Shown piece by piece: positions 11,645 to 22,117 of a stretch of 64,000 bases of DNA. Source of the stretch: Tetraselmis striata (Eukaryota > Chlorophyta > Chlorodendrophyceae > Chlorodendrales > Chlorodendraceae); assembly GCA_006384855.1 (NCBI GenBank), contig VCJN01002223.1, forward strand, positions 221,096-285,095, written 5' to 3'. Positions within the stretch are counted from its first letter, which is position 1, and every line of letters starts with the position of its first letter. The translations under genes were made by a program, and so were the position numbers. Under the pieces are notes generated by a model. That model was given only the letters and a program-made list of their open reading frames with translations. It did no database searches and had not been told where the DNA came from.

Positions 11645-11820
11645 CTATATCTCGCAATATGTTTACATGTTTAGTGTTGCTTCGTAAAGTCGTTCTTGCT
11701 TTCTACTGCATACGCAAGAGTGCTCGCAATATCTCGCAATATGTCGCAATATGTTTACATGTTTAGTGTTGCTTCGTAAAGTCGTTCTTGCTTCCTATTG
11801 CATACGCAAGAGTGCTCACT
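11645..11820. repeat. Tandem duplication of about 90 bp
   Basis: The block CTCGCAATATGTTTACATGT...GCTTCGTAAAGTCGTTCTTG...GCATACGCAAGAGTGCTC occurs twice head to tail with few differences. No coding potential. Confidence 0.8.
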
Positions 11821-12803
11821 CATTGTGTGTGTGCATGTCCCACATGCAACGCGCCGGGCCAGGCTGAGCCATTGGCACCAACGGCAGATTCAGAGCGTGT
11901 CGCCAACGAGGCCCTCTTGCGGACTGGCATTCCGACGCCAGATAGACACTATGCGCGTATGCTCCTACACGGGGCTCACTGCCGGGTGGACGCTGTTGGA
12001 GGTGGGGCGCAGCTCAGCCGTTGTGCATAGCCACATCTTTGCTGGCAGCACCGGCACCGGCCGGTCCAACAGCCGTTGAAGCTACACATGGGCCATATAA
12101 TGGGGAAAGGCTCGCGTCAAGGCGATGGTCCATCATTGCCTCAGCGCGAGCACCATCGTTCGTCCGGCAGAAGCCAAGCCGGGGGCGGCACTCGTTCAAC
12201 ATGGTTGACCTTGAAATTTGACGCGAGACGTCTGTGAATGAGAGCTTCATCAACGCTGACACAAAGACATTCGCTGTCCGCCCGATAAAGGCCTTTAAAG
12301 CACCTTCTGCAGTCATATGCCGAAAGCCCAAAAGGAAAACCTGCCCACGATCAATATGCTAGAACTCTTTTGAAGTGTACTCACCTGCCTGAGATAAGCC
12401 TGATTTTGTTGCCATGCTTCATGCGCGCAATATTTGTATCTGTACATGCATGTACCAAGTGCTTAATACTACGGGAAAGAACTGCGTGACGGGGGCGAGG
12501 CGGGGCTCGGCTGCCTTGCGGCGGGCTTGCGGCTGGGCTCGGCCGGGCTTGCGGCTGGGCTTGCGGACTCGTGCGGGGGGCGGGAGGGCGGGCGGGCGGG
12601 CGCCGGCCGGCGGGGCGATTGTGATGGGGCTCGTCCGGGGGGGGGGGGGGGGGGGGGGGGCGTATATATATGCCGCGGGCGCGCGCCCCCATCTGGGCGC
12701 CGCTTGCGACAGCCGCGCGAGCCGACCGGTTCACCCCCTCCCCGCCCGACCCGCCCGACCGGTTCACCCCCACCTGCCCGACCCGCCCGACCGGTTCACC
12801 CCC
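11821..12803. other. No supported gene; possible small spliced frame
   Basis: On the minus strand a frame from about 12353 to 12014 is preceded by an acceptor-like GGGCAG and an upstream donor-like GGCAG/GTGAGT at 12382, so a two-exon gene is conceivable, but nothing in the protein is recognisable. 12470-12780 is G/C-run-rich with CGACCCGCCCGACCGGTTCA units repeated in tandem. Confidence 0.2.
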
Positions 12804-13255
12804 TCACTGCCCGACCCGCATGGAGGATACGGTGACGATGTATTCACGAGTATCGTCACGGTACACCAGCAGGTGGGTTCGGCCGTTGGGGAGGCGCGAC
12901 GTCATGCCCGTGTTGACGTTGATCGGCTCGATGGGGCACCCCGCGGGCGGCATGTGCTTCTTGTGGTCCCACAGGATGACCACCACGTCGAGGCTCGACG
13001 GCCGTGCCACGCCGACAGCGCCCCCGCCGCCTCCGCCGCCGCCTCCGTTGCCGCTGCCGCCGCCGCCGCACCCCCCGCGTTGGCGCCCCCCGCGCTCGCG
13101 CCCCGCCGCGTCCCGGCCGTCCCGCGTGACCGCCGCGAAGTCTACCGCGTGCAGGATCTTGACGACGGCATGTATAACGGTGTCGAGGTCCCGAGGCGTG
13201 ACCGATGAACACCGTACATGCGGGACCTCGATACGCGAGGAGGGGGTGAAGTGGA
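12804..13255 (-). pseudogene. Unrecognised ORF fragment, faintly like a viral metallopeptidase
   Basis: One minus-strand frame reads through a glycine/alanine-rich linker into SLDVVVILWDHKKHMPPAGC, then INVNTGMTSRLPNGRTHLLV, YRDD and the stop at 12804. The pattern of a NxGxT motif followed by a hydrophobic-Tyr-Arg strand recalls the segment just before the HExxH helix in some large-DNA-virus peptidases, but no HExxH is present because the frame stops. Upstream minus-strand sequence (13567-13400) includes a plausible exon with YTLRYAWENCQMLANG. Very uncertain. Confidence 0.2.
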
Positions 13256-14080
13256 TTGGACTCGTCCTTCGATAATGCCCGCCTCGCTGGCCTCCTCCTC
13301 GCCTTCCTCCTCCTCCTCCTCCTCGTCGCCGCGGGCGTGGTCGTCGTCGTGGCCGCCGCCGGCACGGGCGGACCGGCTGCCACCGCCCGGGTCCAGGCGC
13401 TCGAGACGGCTCGACAAGACTCGGGTCATGTTGCGGCGGAACTCTTCGCTGGGTCCGTTAGCGAGCATCTGGCAGTTTTCCCACGCGTATCGGAGGGTGT
13501 ACATGACGGCGGATCGGCCGTCGCTCTCGGTGCCGTGACCTCGCTCCCGCCGAGCCGTCGCAACCAACCGCTGGACCTCTAGCGCGGAATCGAGGCGCCC
13601 GGCCTACCGCTAGCGGCCGACGAGAAAGATTGAGAAACGCTCTGGCCGGCCTCAGGGACTCGCAGTCAATTTTTACACACTTTTTTCTAAGAATCTCTAT
13701 CCGCGCCTGGCAAGCCCGGTGTCCACGCGCGGCGCAAACAGCTGGAGGGTGTCTAAGCATGACTATGACCTTTGCGAGATTCTTCGCAGCGCCGGGGTCT
13801 ATGTTGTTCAGGCGCGTGGCGATGAGCGTCAGAACGACCCGGTGGAGGATCGCCCCCCGGCGCCCCCCGCAAGGGGATGTTGCTGCCTCGGTGGCTCCTG
13901 GAGGGTCGAGACGGAGAAAGACTTGGCGAGACGATCCCCCTGCGGCCCTCCTTGATCCTCCTCAGCGCCATGCTCAACCTCATTCTCTCGTGTCATACCG
14001 GCACGGTCTACTATCTAACCTATCGACTTCGAATCTGTATGTGCATGTCATAAGCTCGGCACAATGAATCGCTCTCTCTT

Positions 14081-14578
14081 GTGCTCGCGCTAACCAGCTC
14101 TTTTCCTCGGCAGCCGTGCTTAATCTCTACATCCTTTTCGGACGGTTCCGTCCCCGGTTTAGTACGTCAGGCTGCGACTCGTTCGATCTGCCTAGCCCCC
14201 GGCAGCAAGAAGGCCGCATTCACGTTGCCCAAACTCGGCGATTTTTTACCGGCTACTGCGGTCGCATCCGAGCCGCCGTGCCGCCGCGAGGTTGGCCTCA
14301 TCCCGGCGATGTGCCCGCTCGGCGCCATGCGGGCTCAGGAGGCCCTTGCCCTCACGCGGGCTCGCGTGATGGAGAAACACGCCGACGGCGCGGTCGCCCA
14401 CATCACCAAACGCAAGACCGACCAGGTCCGTCGTGGCCGGCACATCATGCTAGCCAAGAATATCGACCCGGCTGGTGTCTGCCCCGAATCGTTCTTGTTG
14501 GCATGGCACGAGGCGCACCTCCGCGAGACGCCTCGGCCGCTCCGGTGTTCCCAGCCTTCGAGGGGCACATCATCCTAG
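14081..14578 (+). pseudogene. Tyrosine recombinase fragment
   Basis: The frame contains GAMRAQEALALTRARV, which fits the first catalytic Arg box of tyrosine recombinases (a G-x-R-xx-E-A-L-x-L pattern). It continues with KRKTDQVRRGRHIML and a CPESFLLAWHEAH stretch typical of DIRS-type recombinases. The second box (H-x-x-R) and the Tyr are missing: the frame runs into unrelated sequence after 14520. It is probably a relic of a DIRS-like or Crypton-like element different from the one at 43.6-46.8 kb. Confidence 0.5.
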
Positions 14579-14854
14579 TGCACGGTCCGTGGGGTGTCCG
14601 CCCCCTACCCAAGCCCATGACCTACTACCCGTAACGTGTGTTGCTTGCCCGTTGGATGGCCCCGGTACTCGGTATAGGTGAGGAGTCTCATTTACAATAG
14701 CACGGCTCCCACTCGGCCAAGTCCAGCGATTGCACTATCGCAGCCGCCGGCGATGTCCCCCGCGACACTCTCGCTGTCCGTAGCTTGCCCTGCCCATCTA
14801 GCATTGGCAAGCTCGTACTGCACCAAAACCGCCGTCGTCATGTCGAATTGTCCT

Positions 14855-15520
14855 GCATGCATCAACAAAAGAAACGAACGAGTTTTTGACAGCTCAACTT
14901 CAAATCGGTGCCCCACGCGATACAGCGAGCCATTCGGTACTGGGTATATATAACAAAACAAAGAGTCATTGTTACTTTCGGGCTCCGGCCTGCTGAGCGT
15001 TTGAGCGGCGCTCTCCGTAAGCGCGCACGCCCGTGCGGAGGGTCGATTCTCGCAGTGGGCAGATTTCTTCGTAGTGAGGCGGGCCCACCGCGCTCGAACC
15101 ACGGTGCACCGACTTAGCGCGGACTTAGGTGCGGGTGCGGGTACGACTAAGTACTGCAGACAGTTTACAGCCCCGCTGTGACCTTATGAACGGTGCGCTT
15201 ATATTGCGAGTTTTGCGCATTTTATTGCCGACCGGCAGTTATTTCCGTTTTCCCGGCGCGCACTAGCGGGCAGGTATCTATGATTTTGAAGCGTATACGC
15301 CAAGCGCGGCCATGGGGTCGCGACGCAAGATAGCCGTAATATCACCACGCATGATGTCAGAGTAGGGCAAAGAAATACCCTAGATAACCCTAGATATACC
15401 CCACGTGCTTGCGGTGTAATGCATCTACATTTGGCAAGAGGGGGTAGTATTTCTGCAATGCTAGATGTAAATTCGTAACGATTATATGTCCACCTCCAGT
15501 GGGATGGAAAATATAACACG
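14855..15520 (+). repeat. Interspersed repeat, uninterrupted copy
   Basis: About 650 bp alignable with 21280-21935 at moderate-to-high identity, and with the split copy at 1-115 plus 4206-4330. It holds a B-box-like GGGTCGATTCTCG after a GCGCGCACGCCCGTGCG stem-forming block, GCATTTTATTGCCGACCGGC and a GATGTAAATTCG near the end. No open frame is conserved between copies, so it is probably non-coding. Confidence 0.7.
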
Positions 15521-15731
15521 CACATTTTGTATTACTGCCGATTTTGTAGGCAAACGTTTTCAGTTTACAGCTTGAGCTTTTCGGTGTATATCTTTCGCTC
15601 TATATATGTCCTCCTCCCGTGCTCAAAACCTTTTTCAGTCGCCCAGGCATTGAGGCGCATAGTTTTTTGCATTGTTCTATTGATACATTACCCCATTTGC
15701 AACCAGTGTCCTACCAAAGCTGTGGAAAGCT

Positions 15732-16670
15732 TTAGACTCCCATTTCCCGCAGCAAGTCCTTAACTACGTTCCACACATTATTGATAGTGTTCAAATCCGA
15801 GGAGTACAGAGGTGCGCACACCATTGGGGATTTGCGCGCTTTTTGTCATGTCCACATTTCTTTGGTCAAGAGAGGCAACGTCTTCATAGACCGTGAGCGG
15901 TTGCCCACCTGAGCGCAGCGCACCTTCATGAACGAATAGATTCTCAATCATGTTGCAGTGTTCTTGCGCGGCTCATATATCTTTTGTCTTTGTATTTCTT
16001 GCGCGGTGTGGTTCCCATGACTGCATGCAAGGTAGACAAGGCATTTATTGATGCCAACGCGTTGTACATGTGTTCTTGATTTGACTATCTCTTGCTTCAC
16101 CGGTCTGCCGCGGCGTTGCCACCTCCGTCTCCCCGAGATTTTGCTGCCGAAACGTCTTAGAATATGTGAACATCTAGTTTTGCGTGTATGAGTTTTCGTT
16201 CTCTTTTCCCCATACCACTCGTAGATGCTCGTGACTTCTATTGCATCGCTGCCTTTTCTCCTTGAACTTGCGGCGAAACTGCAGCCCCTCCGGCCGCCCT
16301 CGCTTCAAAGCGCGGCGCATAGTGCTCGTACTGACCGTCTTTGCCGTAGTATGCCCACGCGCCCTCAGTCGTCGGCAAGCAATAGTGGCAGCCCCTACGG
16401 CATCCTTCCCGTCGGCCATTTGCCTCGCCCCCGAAGCAGCCTTGCTTGTAAGTTGATGGGGACGCGCGGCCTACCTTGCCGAGTAAAGACTTCTCCCGTC
16501 GCAGTGCGCCGAGCCCATCGGTGGACGAAGTTATCGCTGCGGCCCATCGCCCTCGTCGTTTCAGTAACGTTTCCGCTATACTTCCTAAGCTTGATTCGCG
16601 CAGCCCCTCTATTCGCAGGCATCGTGCTTGTTGCCATGATCGTGCATATTGCGTCGACGATTCTAGACAC
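15732..16670 (-). pseudogene. Tc1/mariner-superfamily transposase, degenerate
   Basis: The minus-strand frame from M (16670) begins with a helix-turn-helix: RKYSGNVTETTRAMGRSDNF, then VHRWARR and a GRPR hinge (RQGRPRVPIN). A second HTH-like part follows in another frame (STMRRALKRG...LQFRRKF). The C-terminal piece at 15830-15732 reads APLYSSDLNTINNVWNVVKD and stops at 15732, matching the SPDLNPIEN(V/L)W motif around the third catalytic residue. The middle, with the first two Asp residues, is scrambled by frameshifts. Inverted repeats were not located. Superfamily call good, family unknown. Confidence 0.6.
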
Positions 16671-17126
16671 GCGTGTCGGCTGGGTTTTTGCTGATTAAAA
16701 AGGGGAGCATAGAGACAAAAGTGTCGGCTTGTGGCGCTGCGGGAGCCTTGTGCTCTAGCTAGGAAGCCCGATGGGCGTGCATATGCGTCGGAACTTCCGA
16801 GGGGGTCTGCAAAAAGTTCGGCGTGTTTGGTGGCATACATAACTTATTTGTGGAGAAGTATATATAACGCCATACACTTGGGCCCACGAATGCAGTGATA
16901 AATAGACACTGCATATTACTATTGTATTTAACATGGGATTCTAGGATTTCGCGCCCGCCCCTTATCCACCGAAGCGTCGATTTTTCGGCGGTGAGCTTTA
17001 GGTCCGTTTCATACCACGGTCCGCGTGCCGCCCTAGCCGCGTGCCGCCCTAATACTCGTACCGGAGCGCGCCACGTCGACCGGGCCGCGGGGGCCATTAT
17101 GAAAATTCGCGCACGCCCCCAACACC

Positions 17127-17187
17127 AAGGCGGCACGCGTGTACGGGGCATTTTTTAAAAAAATGCCCCGTACACGCGTGCCGCCTT
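17127..17187. repeat. Near-perfect 61-bp palindrome
   Basis: Two 30-base arms (AAGGCGGCACGCGTGTACGG...) meet at TTTTTTAAAAAAA with no spacer apart from one extra A. It lies near the left end of the Harbinger-like element and could extrude as a hairpin or be the closed end of a foldback insertion. Confidence 0.9.
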
Positions 17188-17214
17188 GCTACCCTGAATT
17201 TTGAGAGCGTTTCT

Positions 17215-17778
17215 ATGTTCCGGGGTGAGGTATATCATTTACCGCTGCCGGAGCGGGCAATTGCTCTCAACCCGCACTTGCTCGCTCCACCCTCATGGTG
17301 TTCCCGTTCACCGTTTGCAAAGGACGGCGGGGAGGCGGTCAACCGTCCTCCCAAGATGCCTACGCCGCATTCAGACCGGGCCGGTGCCCGCGATGTGAGG
17401 CGGTCACCCGCCATCCCGCGCGCTCGGGCATCTGGCGCAGCTGATCGCTCCCCAGTAGACCGTCTGGACGCCCGCTTAGGGCTCAGCCCAGACAGCCGTA
17501 TGCAGCGTATCGAGGAGGCAGACCCTGAATTTGAGTGGGAGTCTGAAGGGCGCGATGGCGAGGGAGGTTCCGACGAGGACGAAGTCCAACACAACGATGG
17601 GCTGCGTCACGGGGTGCAAAGTCGGGACGCTTATCGACTACACCCGGTCGCAGCACCGCTGTCGCCCAGCACTTTCACGCCCTCCTCGTCATCTGAGTCC
17701 CACTCGCCGTCGGAGTCCGAGTCCGGGTACGCGGTAGAGTACAGTAGTGCTAAACCGGGCGCCTCGGGGTGGGGGTGA
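17215..17778 (+). CDS. Hypothetical ORF inside the Harbinger-like element
   Basis: A 187-residue open frame rich in Ser, Pro, Glu and Asp, with acidic runs (EEADPEFEWESEGRDGEGGS) and a serine/glutamate-rich end. No transposase, HTH or known domain is visible. Because the element is otherwise non-autonomous, this may be captured sequence, or an accessory frame, or simply an open frame in GC-rich DNA. Low confidence that it is expressed. Confidence 0.25.
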   Translation: MFRGEVYHLPLPERAIALNPHLLAPPSWCSRSPFAKDGGEAVNRPPKMPTPHSDRAGARDVRRSPAIPRARASGAADRSPVDRLDARLGLSPDSRMQRIEEADPEFEWESEGRDGEGGSDEDEVQHNDGLRHGVQSRDAYRLHPVAAPLSPSTFTPSSSSESHSPSESESGYAVEYSSAKPGASGWG

Positions 17779-18296
17779 AGACGGGGAGGACGCATTCTGG
17801 CGGGAGGTGGAGAGGCGGGCTGCGGGCGCGGGGGACATATGCAGCGCGTTTCCGCCGCTGCGCGTATGTATGAAATGCTGTTTTTTGCGGCGGCACGCGT
17901 GCGCTTATTCGCCCAATGCCACCGGCTACGTGGCAGCACGATATCGCGTATCGTTAGGGCAGCACGCGGCTGGGGCGGCACGCGGACCGTGGTTTGAAAC
18001 GGACCTTATTGCCGTACGGGAATCCGTATAGTGCAGCGGATCGGGCCTATAGGTGCATGACTAAAGCGCTTATCTACTGGCATGTACTACTAAGTACTAT
18101 AATCCACCCACCCACCCGCCCACCCGCGCGCCCACGGTCCTTAGTTACACAACCGTTCGATTACGATCTCACGGTTGGGAGTCTACTGCTACTGGTACTC
18201 GCTACTCGCTGCTGGTACAGTACTGTAATGGAAAAAAAACTCGGTACCGTCTACTTCAAAGTGCTGGCAATGCGAACGCTCGCTGCTGGTACTGGT

Positions 18297-18692
18297 GCGA
18301 ATTACAAAAAGGACAGTTCCCCAGAATTAGAAAATCAACACAGCAAGCCGCCTAAAAGCGGCCCGCATCCCGCATGAGGCGGGATGGATGAGTGATGCGC
18401 GCACGGTTCAGAGTCCGGGCCACGCGATCACGTGTGTGAGTGGGTGATCCTCGGACGTGCTGTGCAGCTTCAGCAACGGGATGGCAGACGAATCTGCGCC
18501 GTCTGATGAGGCAGCGAGCGCGCTCTCGAGCGGCCACCAAGCTCAGGACCCCGAGGAAATCTCTTGCGAGCAAGGCCTCTTGGTGAGCCCGGGTGATGCA
18601 CCGAGTGCCCCGCGATGAGAGGGCACCCCGATCCGCAGCCAAGCATGCGATACCACGCACTGTGCGGTGCACCCCCTTGCTGACCTCACCCG
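18297..18692 (-). mobile_element. 5'-truncated copy 2 of the R2/CRE-like retrotransposon
   Basis: About 395 bp of the 3' end, matching 5513-5907 closely. It ends abruptly where GACCTCACCC runs into GCTGGTACTGG repeats. The preserved frame reads the last 106 residues of the polyprotein without the TAG that disables copy 1. 5' truncation is expected of target-primed reverse transcription. Confidence 0.85.
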
Positions 18693-18728
18693 CTGCTGGT
18701 ACTGGTACTCGCTACTGGTAGTGCTGGT

Positions 18729-20798
18729 GTGAATTACAAAAAGGACAGTTCCCCAGAATTAAAAAATCAACACAGCAAGCCGCCTAAAAGCGGCCCGCAT
18801 CCCGCATAAGGCGGGATGGATGAGTGATGCGCACGCGGTTCAGAGTCCGGGCCACGCGAGCACGTGTGTGTGTGGGTGATCCTCGGACGTGCTGTGCAGC
18901 TTCAACAACGGGATGGCAGACGAATCTGCGCCGTCTGATGAGGCAGCGAGCGCGCTCTCGAGCGGCCACCAAGCTCAAGACCCCGAGGAAATCTCTTGCG
19001 AGCAAGGCCTCCTGGTGAGCCCGGGTGATGCACCGAGTGCCCCGCGATGAGAGGGCACCCCGATCCGCAGCCAAGCATGCGATACTACGCACTGTGCGGT
19101 GCACCCCCTTGCTGACCTCACCCACTGTGCCGAAGACCATGCCCGTGTACTCCGACACATCCAAGATGTCTCGAAGAGGACCCTTCTGTCCGGGCTCCGT
19201 GTTGTGCCACGCCGCATCCCGCGCAGCCAATCCCCGTTGTATGTCGCCCAACAGGGAGCGCTCCAACCGATCCACAGCCGTGGCCCGGGGCACTGCAGTG
19301 TACTTGACCCCGTACCGCATAGTCTTGAACTCCAGCATCGTGGACTTCAAGCTCCGGGGATCGTAACTTCCGGTCACGACGTTGAACGCCGGAAGGGAGA
19401 GCTCTGCGTCCGGCACTAGGTCCTTGAGCTCATCCCTGGGTACAGTGTTGCCGAGAGGTACTTCCCGCTGGAACAAGTCATCCATCTCCCGCCGTATCGC
19501 GATACCTAGGTCGTGGACACAGTGATCGCGGAAGGCATCTGCGATAGCGTCGTGCTGTACACGCCAGTGAGCGTCTCCAGGCGCTGGGAGGTTCATGAGC
19601 GCGTCGCCGTATGGTCAACAGTGACGGGGTTGTGCTCCGTCGAGGGCAGAATGATCTGGCACCCAACCACCGGGGCCAAGCACGGGTTAGCTAGAAGGAA
19701 GTACCCGGCAGCGACCTCCCGCAGCTCATGCGGAGTCATGGCTGTCCGCGCGGTGGGGATGACCACTGTCCACATGCCTGACGCCGCGTCGAGCTGGTTG
19801 AACAAGATCCGTTCCCTACATGTGGCAGGGAGAGCGCACACCTCATTTCGAAGCCGAGAGTTGTTGGCTCGGTCTAGAAATGCCGTCAGCTCCTTTTGCG
19901 AGCCCGACGCAGCCTCCACTTCCCGCTCCATCTGGCGCGCATATGGGTCGCCGAGATGGCCAGCAGTAGCCACTTGGACGCGGCCCCACGCCTCACGCAT
20001 CTCCGCGGCGTAGCTGTCCGACCCATGAGCATCGTTGAGGAAGTGGTCACATTGGCGGGCGGAAGAAGTTGCGTTGAAGCTGCCTCGGCCAAGTACGGAC
20101 CCGAGCTGTGGGTCGAAGAAAACAAGGGTGGGGTGTTGGTGCCGGAGTTCCTAGTCAGGAACCTTGGGAGGATGGCATTCATGCAGCCGACGAAGGCGGC
20201 ATCACGAACGGTAGCCATGCGGCGGATGCCAGCTCCCTTCAACCGAGTGGGGAGGTGAAGCCTGCTGCGCGCCCTAGCCACTGCATCCTCGCTCAAGGTA
20301 GTCACCTCCGCTGCCATGGGGCCGGGGTTGTGCAAAAGCTCCGCCAAGAAATCGGTGACCACCGGATTGGTGTCGGTGCCGTACGTGGAGGGATCAAAAG
20401 AGACCCCTAGCACCCGTTCGACCGCCGCGAGGATGGTGGCATCCACCGCCTCCGCAAAGGCCTCCACCTCGGACGGAAGACAATTGCGGAGCCAATACCT
20501 CGCCTTGTGTTGCATGCTATGCTTGAGGAGGGCCCATGCGTGGCGATGCAAGGCGTGGGTGTACCGACGGCTGGGCTTGGCAGACAGAAGCTTGCTCAGG
20601 CTAGCGTCCACCTCCTCTCGTAGCTCCTCCGCCTTGCCGCGCATGTACGCCTGCACATACTCTGGCGATCCGAGCGGCACGTTGAAGACCGCGATGCCGT
20701 GATGGCCATCTAGCTCGGGCCTCTCGATGTCGGCCGGAGCCTCACGCCGCGCGGCCTCCATGTCTGCGTTGTACGCCTGCATCTTGTCGAAGCGCACC
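18729..20798 (-). mobile_element. 5'-truncated copy 3 of the R2/CRE-like retrotransposon
   Basis: About 2.07 kb corresponding to 5513-7590 of copy 1, ending after AAGCGCACC and flanked by GGTACTGCTGGTAGTGC repeats. It carries the endonuclease and the end of the transcriptase (entry below). Confidence 0.85.
18784..20797 (-). pseudogene. Truncated retrotransposon polyprotein (thumb region and PD-(D/E)XK endonuclease)
   Basis: It begins inside the transcriptase, just after the active site (RFDKMQAYNADMEAARRE), so the element cannot be autonomous. It reads through the junction that is frameshifted in copy 1, and through the endonuclease (PDAELS and MLEFK) to the natural C-terminus at 18784. Its own lesions are a 1-base loss in a G run near 20130 (TGGGGTG here, TGGGGGTG in copy 1) and a 1-base loss near 19610 (GTATGGTC against GTATAGATC). 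The lesions of the two copies do not coincide. Confidence 0.8.
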
Positions 20799-20837
20799 GC
20801 TGGTACTGCTGGTAGTGCTGGTAGTGCTGGTACCGGT

Positions 20838-20868
20838 GTGAATTACAAAAAGGGCAGTTCCCCAGAAC
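20838..20868 (-). mobile_element. 31-bp minimal 3' end of the same retrotransposon (copy 4)
   Basis: GTGTGAATTACAAAAAGGGC followed by AGTTCCCCAGAA, then directly back to CTGCTGGTACTGG repeats. An extreme 5' truncation in the same kind of target as copies 2 and 3. Confidence 0.75.
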
Positions 20869-21273
20869 TGCTGGTACTGGTACCGGTACTCGCTACTCGC
20901 TGCTAGAAATGGGAAAAAAACTCTGGTACTTCAACGCTGGCAATGCAATTCATGGAACTGTAGGCCAGTGATGTAGAACCCGTTCTTTCAAAATTTAATG
21001 CAAAATCGACGCATCGCTGATTCAACTGTCAAGTCACTTCATAGTAGTGCACAATAGAAATGCTGACTTTAAGGGCAATTGTATGGGGCGCCATCGATAA
21101 GCTCCATAATCCGCACTAGAGTTTATCTATAAATCACCATGCGGCCACTTGGGGGCGATCACGCAAGGGGTGAACATACGAAATACACGCTTGTAGCAGA
21201 ATGTGTATCATGCAAGTGCTGGCGCGCACCCAAGCAAAGCCAAAAGTTTGCCAAAAGTGTAACACCCCATAAC

Positions 21274-22117
21274 ACTACATGCGTCAAAAGTAATGAACGA
21301 GTTTTTGGCCGCTCAACTTCAAATCGGTGCCCCACACGGTACAGCGAGCCGTTCGGTACCGTGTATATGTAACAAAACAAAGAGTCATTGTTACTTTCGG
21401 CCTGCGGCCTGCTGAGTGTTTGAGCGGCGCTCTCCGTAAGCGCGCACGCCCGTGCGTAGGATTGATTCTCGCAGTGGGCAGATTTCTTCGTAGTGAGGCG
21501 GGCCCACCGCGCTCGAACCACGGTGCACCGACTTGGTGACGTAGGGGGACTTGAAAGGTGCGGGAGCGGGAACGACTAAGTACCGCAGACAGTTTACAGC
21601 CCCACAGTGACCTTATGTGCTGCGCGCTTATATTGCGAGTTTTGCGCATTTTATTGCCGACCGGCACTTATTTCCGTTTTCCCGGCGCACACTAGCGGGC
21701 GGTTATCGCTGAGTTTTGAAGCGTTTACGCCAAGCGCCGCCATGGGGTCGCGACGCAACATAATCCTTAGCCGTAATATCACCTCGCATGATGTCAGAGT
21801 AGAGCACAGAAATACCCTAGATAACCCTAGATATGCACCGCGTGCTTATTGCGATGTAATGCCTTGACATGTTGCAAGATATAGCATTTCAGCGATGCGA
21901 GATGTAAATTCGAATAAGGATTTATGTGTCCACCATTTGTCGCTAGCCATCGGATTCACTGTGCGACTACCATGTACCCGTACTAAGGCCGGCTCGCTGG
22001 ACGAAAGATGAGGATTGCCGCCCAAAGGAATGCAGCATTCGGTTTGGCGCGACATGTGGCGTGCACCCTGCGCACGGATTAAGACCCTAGCGTTCATTAC
22101 TTTTGACGCATGTGGTA
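21274..22117. repeat. Interspersed repeat copy bounded by about 25-bp inverted ends
   Basis: CTACATGCGTCAAAAGTAAT at 21275 recurs inverted at about 22090-22114 (ATTACTTTTGACGCATGTGG). 21280-21935 is the third copy of the repeat seen at 14855-15520. The inverted ends suggest a small DNA element, but a target duplication is not clear. It overlaps the 3' end of the gypsy fragment on the minus strand. Confidence 0.45.

Larger units (their letters stand above)
17001..18005. mobile_element. PIF/Harbinger-like element with 50-60 bp inverted repeats and TTA target duplication
   Basis: The left end GGTCCGTTTCATACCACGGT... and the reverse complement of the right end GGTCCGTTTCAAACCACGGT... continue matching through GTCCGCGTGCCGCCC(T/C)AGCC for about 55 bp. 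TTA flanks both sides (16998-17000 and 18006-18008), and repeat R copy 1 shows the empty site GCTTTATTGCCG. A 3-bp TTA/TAA duplication and G-rich ends are the PIF/Harbinger signature. It is 1005 bp long with no transposase recognised, so it is non-autonomous. Confidence 0.8.
16958..21035. repeat. Interspersed repeat R, copy 2, interrupted by several insertions
   Basis: The pieces 16958-17000, 18006-18296, 18693-18728, 20799-20837 and 20869-21035 line up in order with the uninterrupted copy at 820-1332. The gaps are a Harbinger-like element (17001-18005) and three 5'-truncated non-LTR insertions. This layering dates R as older than all four. Confidence 0.7.

Noticed and set aside
12414..13208. 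Long plus-strand open frame rich in Gly, Pro and Arg
   Set aside because: Composition follows the GC-rich simple sequence and G runs; no domain, and the opposite strand holds the better signal.
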